Assembly (NCBI RefSeq): GCF_030718995.1
Contig: NZ_CP132204.1
Location: forward strand, 2,170,001-2,234,000
Source: Arthrobacter oryzae
GTDB taxonomy: Bacteria > Actinomycetota > Actinomycetes > Actinomycetales > Micrococcaceae
DNA: 64,000 bases
Direction of reading: 5' to 3'
The notes under the pieces are model-generated. The model searched no databases. It was not told where the DNA came from and saw only the letters and a program-made list of their open reading frames with translations. The translations under genes and the position numbers were made by a program. This document shows positions 15,488 through 22,968 of this stretch, piece by piece. Every line of letters begins with the position of its first letter. Within the stretch, counting starts at the first letter, position 1.

Positions 15488-17167
15488 ATGACACAACCAC
15501 GATTCCTGAGGTCTGCCCGCATCGCGGCGGCCGGCCTGGCCATAGGCGCTTTGGCGCTCACGGGATGCTCCGCCACTGCGGGCAACAGCGGGTCCGCCAA
15601 AGCTGACGCCTCGGCCCAAAGCGCGCTCCTGACCATTCCCCGCGAGGACATGGGCACGTTTGTCCGCAACTTCAACCCGTTCGCCCCCACCGTGGCGCCC
15701 ATGACCCAGCAGGCCATCTACGAGTCCCTGCTCATCTACAACCCGGCCAAGGGTGACACCACCCCGTGGCTGGCCAGCGAATGGACAGCGGCAGAGGACG
15801 GCAAGTCCATCACGTTCACCCTCCGCGACGGCGTGAAATGGTCCGACGGCCAGCCACTGGTTCCGGCCGACGTGGTCACCACTTTCGCCCTGCAGAAAAA
15901 GATCAAGGGCGGCTACGACTACCTGGACACGGTGACGGCCGAGGGCACCAACCAGGTGAAATTCAGCTTCAAGACGGCCTGGTCCCCGGCACTGTTCGAC
16001 CTCGGCCAGCTGAGCATCCTGCCGGACCACGTCTGGTCCAAGATTGCGGACCCGGAGAAGGACGCCAACGAAAAGCCGGTGGGCACCGGACCGTACACCG
16101 AAGTGGACACGTTCCAGGCCCAGTCCTTCGTGCTGAAGAAGAATCCCAACTACTGGCAGCCGGAGAAGCAGAAGATCGCCGGCATCAAGATGCTCGCGTT
16201 CGCCGGAAACGACGGCGCCAACCTCGCCGCCGCCAACGGCGATGTGGACTGGGCTCCGCAGTACATGCCCAACATCGAGAAGACCTTCATTTCCAAGGAC
16301 CCGGACCACCGCAAGTACTGGTTCCCGCCCACGGGTTCCATGATCAACTGGCAGCTCAACACCGCCAAGGCCCCGTTCAACGACACGGACGTCCGTAAGG
16401 CCCTCAGCATGGCCGTGGACCGTGAGCAGGTCACCAAGATCGGCATGAGCGGCTACACCAAGCCGGCGGACTGCACCGGCCTCTCCGGGAACTACGAAAC
16501 GTGGAAAAACAAGGACGTCCAGGACAAGTGCGACTGGACCAAGCTCAACGTCGATGAGGCCAACAAGCTCCTGGACAAGGCCGGCTACCCGAAAGGCTCG
16601 GACGGCAAGCGCACCTTGAAGGACGGCAAGCCCTTCGAATTCAAGATCTCCGTGGGCGCAGCGTCCTCCGACTGGCTTTCCGTAGCCAACGTGATCGCGC
16701 AGAACCTCGCCGAGGTGGGCGTCACGGCCAAGGTTGATTCCCCGGACTGGGCCGCCGTCGTGGCAGGCTACGAGACCGGCGATTTCGATTCGGGCATTGT
16801 GTGGAGCGCCAACGACCCCAGCCCGTACAAGTACTTCGCCGGCATGATGGGTACCGCCACGGTCAAGCCGGTGGGGGAGAAGACCTTTGAGAACTACCAC
16901 CGCTTCGGCGACCCCAAGGCCGACGCCCTGCTGACCGAGTTCGCCGCCGCCGCTGACGAGGACACCCAGCACGACATCGTGGACAAGCTCCAGGAGGAGT
17001 ACAGCGCGGTTGCCCCGGCCATCCCGCTGTTCGCCGGCCCGGAATGGGGCGCCTACAACAACACCCGCTTTACCGGCTGGCCCACGGAAGAAAACCCGTA
17101 CGCCACCCTGTCGGTCCGGGCGCCCACCACGGTGCTGGTCCTGACCTCGCTGGAACCGGCCAAGTAG
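15488..17167 (+). CDS. ABC substrate-binding lipoprotein, oligopeptide type (SBP_bac_5), probable fructo-oligosaccharide binder
   Basis: 559 residues. Lipoprotein signal ALALTGCSA with the lipidated cysteine at C27, so membrane-anchored on the outside. The mature protein is a family 5 (DppA/OppA/cellobiose type) binding protein: YESLLIYNPAKGDTTPWLASEW, FTLRDGVKWSDGQPLVPADV and VRKALSMAVDREQV are recognisable family blocks. Such proteins bind peptides, nickel or, in some actinobacteria and Thermotoga, oligosaccharides. Here the flanking LacI regulator and GH32 enzyme argue for oligofructosides. It is 78 bases after the LacI gene with no terminator between. ATG at 15488; the purine-rich GAGGAAAG lies slightly far upstream. 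Confidence 0.87.
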   Translation: MTQPRFLRSARIAAAGLAIGALALTGCSATAGNSGSAKADASAQSALLTIPREDMGTFVRNFNPFAPTVAPMTQQAIYESLLIYNPAKGDTTPWLASEWTAAEDGKSITFTLRDGVKWSDGQPLVPADVVTTFALQKKIKGGYDYLDTVTAEGTNQVKFSFKTAWSPALFDLGQLSILPDHVWSKIADPEKDANEKPVGTGPYTEVDTFQAQSFVLKKNPNYWQPEKQKIAGIKMLAFAGNDGANLAAANGDVDWAPQYMPNIEKTFISKDPDHRKYWFPPTGSMINWQLNTAKAPFNDTDVRKALSMAVDREQVTKIGMSGYTKPADCTGLSGNYETWKNKDVQDKCDWTKLNVDEANKLLDKAGYPKGSDGKRTLKDGKPFEFKISVGAASSDWLSVANVIAQNLAEVGVTAKVDSPDWAAVVAGYETGDFDSGIVWSANDPSPYKYFAGMMGTATVKPVGEKTFENYHRFGDPKADALLTEFAAAADEDTQHDIVDKLQEEYSAVAPAIPLFAGPEWGAYNNTRFTGWPTEENPYATLSVRAPTTVLVLTSLEPAK

Positions 17168-17264
17168 GGCCCCGCAGGCCTCCCGCCAAACTGCACACCC
17201 GGCGCTGTTCCCGGCGCCGGGTGTGCTCCCCAAACTTTCCGCACTTCCCGAATGGAGGGAAACC

Positions 17265-18242
17265 GTGCGCTTTATCCTGCGCCGCCTGGGTTTCTACCTG
17301 ATCGCCTTCTGGGTGTCCATCACTTTGAATTTCCTGCTCCCGCGCTTTATGCCGGGGGACCCCGTATCCCGCATGTTCGCCCGCACCCAGGACCGCATGC
17401 AGCCCGAACAGATCGAGGCCCTGCGCAAGCTGCTCGGCGTCGACGACCGGCCCATCTGGGAGCAGTACGTCGACTACCTGCACAACATGATCACCGGCCA
17501 GATGGGCGTCTCCATCTCCCGCTTCCCCACCCCGGTCACCGAAGTGATCGCCTCGCAGGTGGGCTGGACGCTCCTGCTGGGCGGGACCGCACTGGTGATC
17601 GCCGCCGTCGTGGGCAACCTGCTGGGCATCCTGGCCGCCTGGCGGCGCGGAGGCGCCATTGACTCCGCGCTCCCTCCGATCCTGATCTTCATCGGGTCCT
17701 TCCCGTACTTCTGGCTCGCCATGGGCGCGCTGTACCTGTTCGGCGTCACGCTGGGCTGGTTCCCCATCCGGCATGCGTTCAGCGACACCATTGAGCCCGC
17801 CTTCAGCTGGGAGTTCATGTCCGACGTCGGGATGCACCTGGTGCTGCCCGCCCTCACCATCGTGCTTGTTTCGGTGGGCGGCTGGATGCTCGGCATGCGC
17901 AACACCATGATCGCCACCAACGCCGAGGACTACATCACCATGGCCGAAGCCAAGGGCCTCCGCCCGGGCCGGATCATGTTCCGCTACGCCGCCCGCAACG
18001 CCATGCTGCCGTCCGTCACCAGCTTCGGCATGAGCCTGGGCTTCGTGGTGGGCGGCGCGCTGCTGACCGAGGTGGTGTTCGCCTACCCCGGCGTCGGCTA
18101 CCAGCTCCTCAACGCCGTGCAGGGGCTGGACTACCCGCTGATGCAGGGCCTCTTCCTGACCATCACCGCGGCCGTGCTGCTGGCCAACTTCCTGGTGGAC
18201 ATCCTCTACGTCCGCCTCGACCCGCGCGTGCGCGCCAACTAG
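17265..18242 (+). CDS. ABC permease, DppB/OppB type
   Basis: 325 residues from GTG 17265, chosen because GGAGGGA lies six bases before it; longer in-frame starts lack a site. The beginning MRFILRRLGFYLIAFWVSITLNFLLPRFMPGDP is the classical first helix of DppB-like permeases. Five more membrane segments follow, and the EAA-type loop facing the ATPase is seen in YITMAEAKGLRPGRIMFRYAARNAMLP. It forms the channel with the next permease. 97 bases follow the binding-protein gene; the gap shows CACCCGGCGC and GCGCCGGGTG, a stem of about 10 bp that could reduce downstream expression relative to the binding protein. Confidence 0.92.
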   Translation: MRFILRRLGFYLIAFWVSITLNFLLPRFMPGDPVSRMFARTQDRMQPEQIEALRKLLGVDDRPIWEQYVDYLHNMITGQMGVSISRFPTPVTEVIASQVGWTLLLGGTALVIAAVVGNLLGILAAWRRGGAIDSALPPILIFIGSFPYFWLAMGALYLFGVTLGWFPIRHAFSDTIEPAFSWEFMSDVGMHLVLPALTIVLVSVGGWMLGMRNTMIATNAEDYITMAEAKGLRPGRIMFRYAARNAMLPSVTSFGMSLGFVVGGALLTEVVFAYPGVGYQLLNAVQGLDYPLMQGLFLTITAAVLLANFLVDILYVRLDPRVRAN

Positions 18243-18254
18243 GAAGGACGGACC

Positions 18255-19283
18255 ATGACCACGTCCATCGCAACCACCGCTTCCACCGTTCCGGGGGAGA
18301 CCCTCGCCGGCGTGCCGGGTAACGCTGGCGGAACGCACGACGGCGGCGCCGGGCTCCCGCCCGAAGCCTCCGTCCGCAGACCCAACCGCAGCCTGCTGCA
18401 CGGGCTGCTGACGAACAAGAAGGCCATGACCGGCGCGGCCATCCTGTTCATTTTCATCGCCCTCGCGCTCCTGGCCCCCGTCCTCTACCCGGACAACCCC
18501 TCCAAGATCACCGGCATGGCGTCCCAGGAGCCCGACGCCGAATTCTGGCTGGGCACCACGGCCAAGGGCCAGGACGTCCTGGCCCTGACCATCCACGGCG
18601 CGCGCAGCTCGCTGCTAGTGGGCCTGACCGTGGGCTTCGCCTCCACGTTCATCGGCATCCTGGTGGGCCTGGCCTCGGCGTATTTCGGAAAATTCATCGA
18701 CGAAGCGCTGTCCCTCACCACCAACGTGTTCCTGCTCCTGCCGGGGCTCCCGCTCCTGGTGATCCTGGCCGCGTTCCTTCCGCCCGGCCTCGGCACCGTG
18801 ATCCTGGTCCTGGTGGTCACCGGCTGGGCCGGATCCGCACGGGTGCTGCGCTCGCAGGCCCTGTCCATCCGTTCCAAGGACTTCGTGGCTGCGGCCGTGG
18901 TCACCGGCGAACGGCCCCTGCGGATCATGTTCCGCGAGATCCTGCCCAACATGGCCTCGATCGTCATGGGGACGCTCCTGGCCTGCATCATCTACGGCAT
19001 CGGCGCGCAGGCAGGCCTGGAGTTCCTGGGCCTGGGCGACGTCAGCACGGTCTCCTGGGGCAACAACCTCTACTGGGCAGGCAACGAAGGCGCCCTGCTC
19101 ACCGGCAGCTGGTGGGTCTTTATTCCGTCCGGCCTGTGCATCGCGCTGGTGGCGTTCTCGCTGTCGCTGATCAACTACGCGGTGGACGAGGTTACCAATC
19201 CGCGCCTGCGGAAAATACAGGTGCGGAAGATTCGCAAGCCCGCCTCCAAGTCAGCCAAACCCGGAAAGCGAGCATCGGCATGA
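18255..19283 (+). CDS. ABC permease, DppC/OppC type
   Basis: 342 residues. A hydrophilic N-terminal region of about 50 residues precedes the first helix (KKAMTGAAILFIFIALALLAPV), then the periplasmic WLGTTAKGQDVL block and five helices typical of DppC permeases. The EAA loop reads RSKDFVAAAVVTGERPLRIMFREILPN. The C-terminal tail is Lys-rich. ATG at 18255, 12 bases after the DppB-type gene with GGAAGGA before it. Its last codons overlap the start of the first ATPase by four bases. It pairs with the upstream permease in the inner membrane. Confidence 0.92.
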   Translation: MTTSIATTASTVPGETLAGVPGNAGGTHDGGAGLPPEASVRRPNRSLLHGLLTNKKAMTGAAILFIFIALALLAPVLYPDNPSKITGMASQEPDAEFWLGTTAKGQDVLALTIHGARSSLLVGLTVGFASTFIGILVGLASAYFGKFIDEALSLTTNVFLLLPGLPLLVILAAFLPPGLGTVILVLVVTGWAGSARVLRSQALSIRSKDFVAAAVVTGERPLRIMFREILPNMASIVMGTLLACIIYGIGAQAGLEFLGLGDVSTVSWGNNLYWAGNEGALLTGSWWVFIPSGLCIALVAFSLSLINYAVDEVTNPRLRKIQVRKIRKPASKSAKPGKRASA

Positions 19284-20233
19284 CCGTCTCCCAGACCTCC
19301 TTTGGTTCCCACGAACCGGTCCTGGACATCAAGGACCTCACCGTGAAGTACCGCGGCGACACCCGCTCCACCACCGCCGTCGACCGCGTGTCCTTCAGCA
19401 TCGGCACCGGCGAAATCTTCGGCCTGGCCGGGGAATCCGGCTGCGGCAAATCCACCATCGCCAACACCATCATGCGGCTCCTGCGCGATCCGGCGGAGAT
19501 CGCCGGCGGCAGCATCAGCTTCGGCGGCAGGGACGTCCTGGCCATGGGCCCGGAGGAGCTGCGGCGCTTCCGGTGGCAGGACGTGGCCATGGTGTTCCAG
19601 TCGGCCATGAACTCGCTCAACCCGGTGATGACCATCGGGGACCAGATCGTGGATATCTACACCACCCATGCCGGCTACACCCGGAAGGAGTCGCTGCGGC
19701 GGGCTGCCGAGCTGCTGGAGCTGGTCCGCATCGACCCCGCCCGGCTGACGTCCTACCCGCACCAGCTCTCCGGCGGCATGCGGCAGCGCGCAGTCATTGC
19801 CATGGCCGTGGCGCTCAAGCCTTCGCTGCTGATCCTGGACGAGCCCACCACCGCGCTGGACGTGGTGGTGCAGCAGGAGATTATGGCCCAGATCAAGGAG
19901 CTGCAGCGCGAACTGGGCTTCTCCGTCCTGTTCATCACCCACGACATGTCGCTCATGGTGGAGCTTTCGCACCGGATGGCCGTGATGTACGGCGGCCGGA
20001 TCGTGGAGACCGCCAGGGCCAAGGACATCCACGCTGCCCCGCTCCACCCCTACACGCAGGCGCTTATGGGTGCGTTCCCTCCGCTCACCGGACCCCGTGT
20101 TCCCCTGACTGGCCTGGCCGACGGCGTGAAGTTCAGCAACATCGCCGACCTCCAGGAAGCCTCGCCCGGGCACTTTGTTTCGCCTCTTCCCCAAGACCAG
20201 AAGGCCGCCGTCCTCCAAGGAGCATCATCATGA
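19280..20233 (+). CDS. ABC ATP-binding protein, DppD/OppD type
   Basis: 317 residues from ATG 19280, which overlaps the previous stop (ATGA); an open frame further upstream is fortuitous. Walker A GESGCGKST, Q-loop VFQSAMNSLNP, signature LSGGMRQRAVIA, Walker B LLILDEPTTALD and switch histidine ITHDMS are all present. The C-terminal HPYTQALMGAFPPLTGPR is the oligopeptide-type extension, though the four-cysteine iron-sulfur motif of some OppD proteins is not seen. It drives import together with the second ATPase next door. Translation should be coupled on both sides. Confidence 0.93.
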   Translation: MTVSQTSFGSHEPVLDIKDLTVKYRGDTRSTTAVDRVSFSIGTGEIFGLAGESGCGKSTIANTIMRLLRDPAEIAGGSISFGGRDVLAMGPEELRRFRWQDVAMVFQSAMNSLNPVMTIGDQIVDIYTTHAGYTRKESLRRAAELLELVRIDPARLTSYPHQLSGGMRQRAVIAMAVALKPSLLILDEPTTALDVVVQQEIMAQIKELQRELGFSVLFITHDMSLMVELSHRMAVMYGGRIVETARAKDIHAAPLHPYTQALMGAFPPLTGPRVPLTGLADGVKFSNIADLQEASPGHFVSPLPQDQKAAVLQGASS

Positions 20234-21270
20234 GCGCGCACACAGAAGCTCCGGCCCTCGAGGTGAAGGGCCTGGTCAAGGATTTCTCCAGCGGCGGCCT
20301 GTTCTCCCGCGCCTCGGTCCGTGCCCTCGGCGGGGTGGACCTTGCCATCCGGAAGGGCGAAATCGTGGCCCTCGTGGGGGAGTCCGGGTCCGGCAAGAGC
20401 ACCCTGGCGCGCTGCATTGCCCGGCTGGATAGGCCTACCGAGGGGCAGATCCTGCTTAATGGCACAGACGTGCTAAAAAGGGACCGCTTCCAGGCGTCCC
20501 GGGAATACCGCTCTCAGCTGCAGATGGTGTTCCAGGATCCGTTCGGCTCGCTGAACCCGGTGCACCGGATCGAGCACTTCCTCACCCGTTCACTGACCCT
20601 GCACGGCAAAGCCGGGACGCCAGTCCAGCTGCGCACCCGCCTGGATGAGCTGATGACCACCGTGGGCCTCACCCCGGACATGCTCAACTCCTACCCCCAC
20701 GAACTCTCCGGCGGGCAGCGGCAGCGCGTGGCCATCGCCCGGGCACTCGCTGTTGAACCCGACGTGATCCTCGCGGATGAACCCACGTCAATGCTGGATG
20801 TCTCCGTGCGGATCGGCATCCTGAACCTGATGCGCCAGCTGCGGGACCAGAAGGGCATTTCCATGCTCTACATCACCCACGATCTCGCTTCGGCCCGCTA
20901 CCTGGCAGACCGGATCGTCGTTATGTTTGCCGGGGAACTCGTGGAGGAAGGCGAATCGCTTGACCTGCTGGCCAACCCCGCCCACCCCTACACCCGGTTG
21001 CTGGTTTCGGCCGTGCCGGACCCCGCCCGCACCGGCTCCTACGATCCCCGTGAGCGTGCGGCACTTCGCGCAGCGGTGATGGAGTCGGCGTCGTGCGCGT
21101 TCGACGGCGACGCGGAGCAGCGCTGTTCCGCCACCGAACCCGTCCGGCACCGGGTGGGCGATCCCGGCCACGAACACTGGGTGCGCTGCCACCTCTACCG
21201 GCCCCCGGCCACGGCGGCAAGCCACGCGCTCTCGGTCGAACCCCTCACAGAAAACAAGGCTTCCGCATGA
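20230..21270 (+). CDS. ABC ATP-binding protein, DppF/OppF type
   Basis: 346 residues from ATG 20230, overlapping the preceding stop by four bases. Walker A GESGSGKST, Q-loop VFQDPFGSLNPVHRIEHFL, signature LSGGQRQRVAIA, Walker B VILADEPTSMLD. The C-terminal oligopeptide-type tail holds HPYTRLLVSAVPDPAR and CAFDGDAEQRCSATEPVRH, a cysteine-bearing stretch resembling the C-terminal motif of DppF proteins. Completes a full five-part importer. Its stop overlaps the start of the GH32 gene, which ties the hydrolase to the transporter and is the best evidence that the transporter handles fructosides. Confidence 0.93.
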   Translation: MSAHTEAPALEVKGLVKDFSSGGLFSRASVRALGGVDLAIRKGEIVALVGESGSGKSTLARCIARLDRPTEGQILLNGTDVLKRDRFQASREYRSQLQMVFQDPFGSLNPVHRIEHFLTRSLTLHGKAGTPVQLRTRLDELMTTVGLTPDMLNSYPHELSGGQRQRVAIARALAVEPDVILADEPTSMLDVSVRIGILNLMRQLRDQKGISMLYITHDLASARYLADRIVVMFAGELVEEGESLDLLANPAHPYTRLLVSAVPDPARTGSYDPRERAALRAAVMESASCAFDGDAEQRCSATEPVRHRVGDPGHEHWVRCHLYRPPATAASHALSVEPLTENKASA

Positions 21271-22841
21271 CTGAACTGACCCACCCCCTGGCCACGGTGC
21301 CGCAGGACGAACTCGTGGGCCGCGCCGAGGCAGACCCGCACCGGCCGCGCTTCCACTTCGTCTCGCCCGCCGGCTGGCTTAACGACCCCAACGGTGTCAG
21401 CCAGTGGAACGGCACTTACCACCTCTTCTACCAGTACAACCCGGCGGGCGCCTTCCACCACCGCATCCTGTGGGGCCACGCCACCAGCCCGGACCTGGTC
21501 AACTGGACCGACCAGCCCGTGGCGCTGGAACCGTCCGAGGGGCCGGACGCCGACGGCTGCTGGTCCGGGGTGCTGGTGAACGACGGCGGTACGCCCACGC
21601 TGGTGTACTCCGGCCGGCACGGGGCGCGCGAACTCCCCTGCGTGGCCGTCGGCTCGCCGGACCTCCTGAGCTGGACCAAGGCACCGGAAAACCCCGTCAT
21701 TCCGGCGCCGCCGGCCGGCGTGGACATCACCGCCTACCGCGACCACTGCGTGTGGCGGGAAGGTGCTCGCTGGCGCCAGCTCGTGGGGTCCGGCATCCGG
21801 GGCCGCGGCGGTACGGCGTTCCTGTACGAGTCCGCCGACCTCCGCCGCTGGGACTACATCGGCCCGCTGTTCATTGGCGACGCCGCCTCCGGGGATCCGG
21901 CCGCCGCGGACTGGCAGGGCACCATGTGGGAATGCGTGGACCTGTTCCGTGCGGGCGGCGGGGTGCTGGGTGATCCGGTGCCGGGTGACGAAAGCACCGG
22001 CCCCGAGGCCAGCACCGACGTCCTGGTCTTCTCTGCCTGGCACGACGGCGACACCCGCCACCCGCTCTACTGGACCGGCCGCTACGCCGGGGATTCGTAC
22101 ACGCCGCGGGACCTCCACCGGCTGGACTACGGCGGCCGCTACTTCTATGCCCCGCAGTCCTTTGCGGACGAGTCCGGTCGGCGGATCATGTTCGGCTGGC
22201 TGCAGGAGGGCCGGACGGATGCCGCGATGGTGGAGGCCGGCTGGTCCGGCGTCATGAGCCTGCCCCGGGTGGCCACCCTGGATCCGGACGGGGGGCTGGC
22301 CTTTGCTCCCGTTCCCGAGCTGGAATCGCTGCGGCGGGACCACGTCCGCGTCGGTCCGCGCACTCTGGGCGGCAGCGAGATCCTGGCCGGGGTGTCCGGA
22401 AACCAGCTGGACCTGGAGTTGGACCTCGAACTGGAGCCGGGGAGTGTCTTCCGGCTGGGCGTGCTGGGAAGCGGCCGGGGTCAGGACCCTGAACCAGCCG
22501 AGGAAACGCTCATCGAGGTGGGCTGCGAGGTGGGCAGCGGCGGGTTCGCCCAGTCGTATGTGCTCCTGGACCGCTCCCGCAGCAGCCTGGACCGGACCCT
22601 GGACACCGGGCAGAAATCCGGCCCGGTGAACCTCCCCGGCGGCAGGCTCCACCTGCGCGTGCTGGTGGACCGCTCGGCGCTGGAGATCTTCGCCAACGGG
22701 AAGCCGCTGACCGCGCGCGCCTACCCGACCCTCGGTGGCGAAGCGGTCCGCCTCTCAGCCGCCGGCACGGTCCGGCTGCTGCGGATGGACGCCTGGCGGA
22801 TGGAAGGAGTCTTCGTCGGCCCCCGCCCGCTGTTCCCCTGA
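21267..22841 (+). CDS. Cytoplasmic GH32 beta-fructosidase
   Basis: 524 residues, no signal peptide; ATG 21267 overlaps the ATPase stop (ATGA). The five-bladed GH32 domain carries the nucleophile D40 in WLNDPNG and the acid/base E222 in WECVDLF. The third motif reads R158-D159-H160 instead of the usual RDP; the stabilising Asp is kept. A C-terminal beta-sandwich module runs from about 360 to the end, with the family block RLHLRVLVDRSALEIFANG. It should cleave terminal fructose from imported oligofructosides or sucrose. Co-translation with the Opp-type importer links uptake and hydrolysis. Whether the substrate is phosphorylated cannot be read, but an ABC importer implies an unphosphorylated one. 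Confidence 0.92.
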   Translation: MTELTHPLATVPQDELVGRAEADPHRPRFHFVSPAGWLNDPNGVSQWNGTYHLFYQYNPAGAFHHRILWGHATSPDLVNWTDQPVALEPSEGPDADGCWSGVLVNDGGTPTLVYSGRHGARELPCVAVGSPDLLSWTKAPENPVIPAPPAGVDITAYRDHCVWREGARWRQLVGSGIRGRGGTAFLYESADLRRWDYIGPLFIGDAASGDPAAADWQGTMWECVDLFRAGGGVLGDPVPGDESTGPEASTDVLVFSAWHDGDTRHPLYWTGRYAGDSYTPRDLHRLDYGGRYFYAPQSFADESGRRIMFGWLQEGRTDAAMVEAGWSGVMSLPRVATLDPDGGLAFAPVPELESLRRDHVRVGPRTLGGSEILAGVSGNQLDLELDLELEPGSVFRLGVLGSGRGQDPEPAEETLIEVGCEVGSGGFAQSYVLLDRSRSSLDRTLDTGQKSGPVNLPGGRLHLRVLVDRSALEIFANGKPLTARAYPTLGGEAVRLSAAGTVRLLRMDAWRMEGVFVGPRPLFP

Positions 22842-22859
22842 CATCACACCCCTGACATA

Positions 22860-22925
22860 CCCGTCGATTGCTCCCCAACGGCCCTTTTGGGGCTCCATAA
22901 CGGCCGTTACGGAGCAGTCGATGGG
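22860..22925. repeat. REP-like inverted repeat element
   Basis: CCCGTCGATTGCTCC (22860-22874) and GGAGCAGTCGATGGG (22911-22925) are inverted copies with two mismatches. Inside lie CCCCAA/TTGGGG and the perfect palindrome TAACGGCCGTTA (22897-22908). The layout of nested dyads in a gap between genes suggests a dispersed intergenic repeat family. It ends 44 bases before the levanase start and could also act as a transcription barrier. Confidence 0.6.
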
Positions 22926-22968
22926 TCCAATCCACCCGAAGCACTATCCGAGATCAAAGGCGATCTGA

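Noticed and set aside
15455..18596. Long antisense open frames opposite the binding-protein and permease genes
   Set aside because: They are codon-bias shadows rich in Gly, Val, Arg and His, without domains or starts, opposite well-supported transporter genes.
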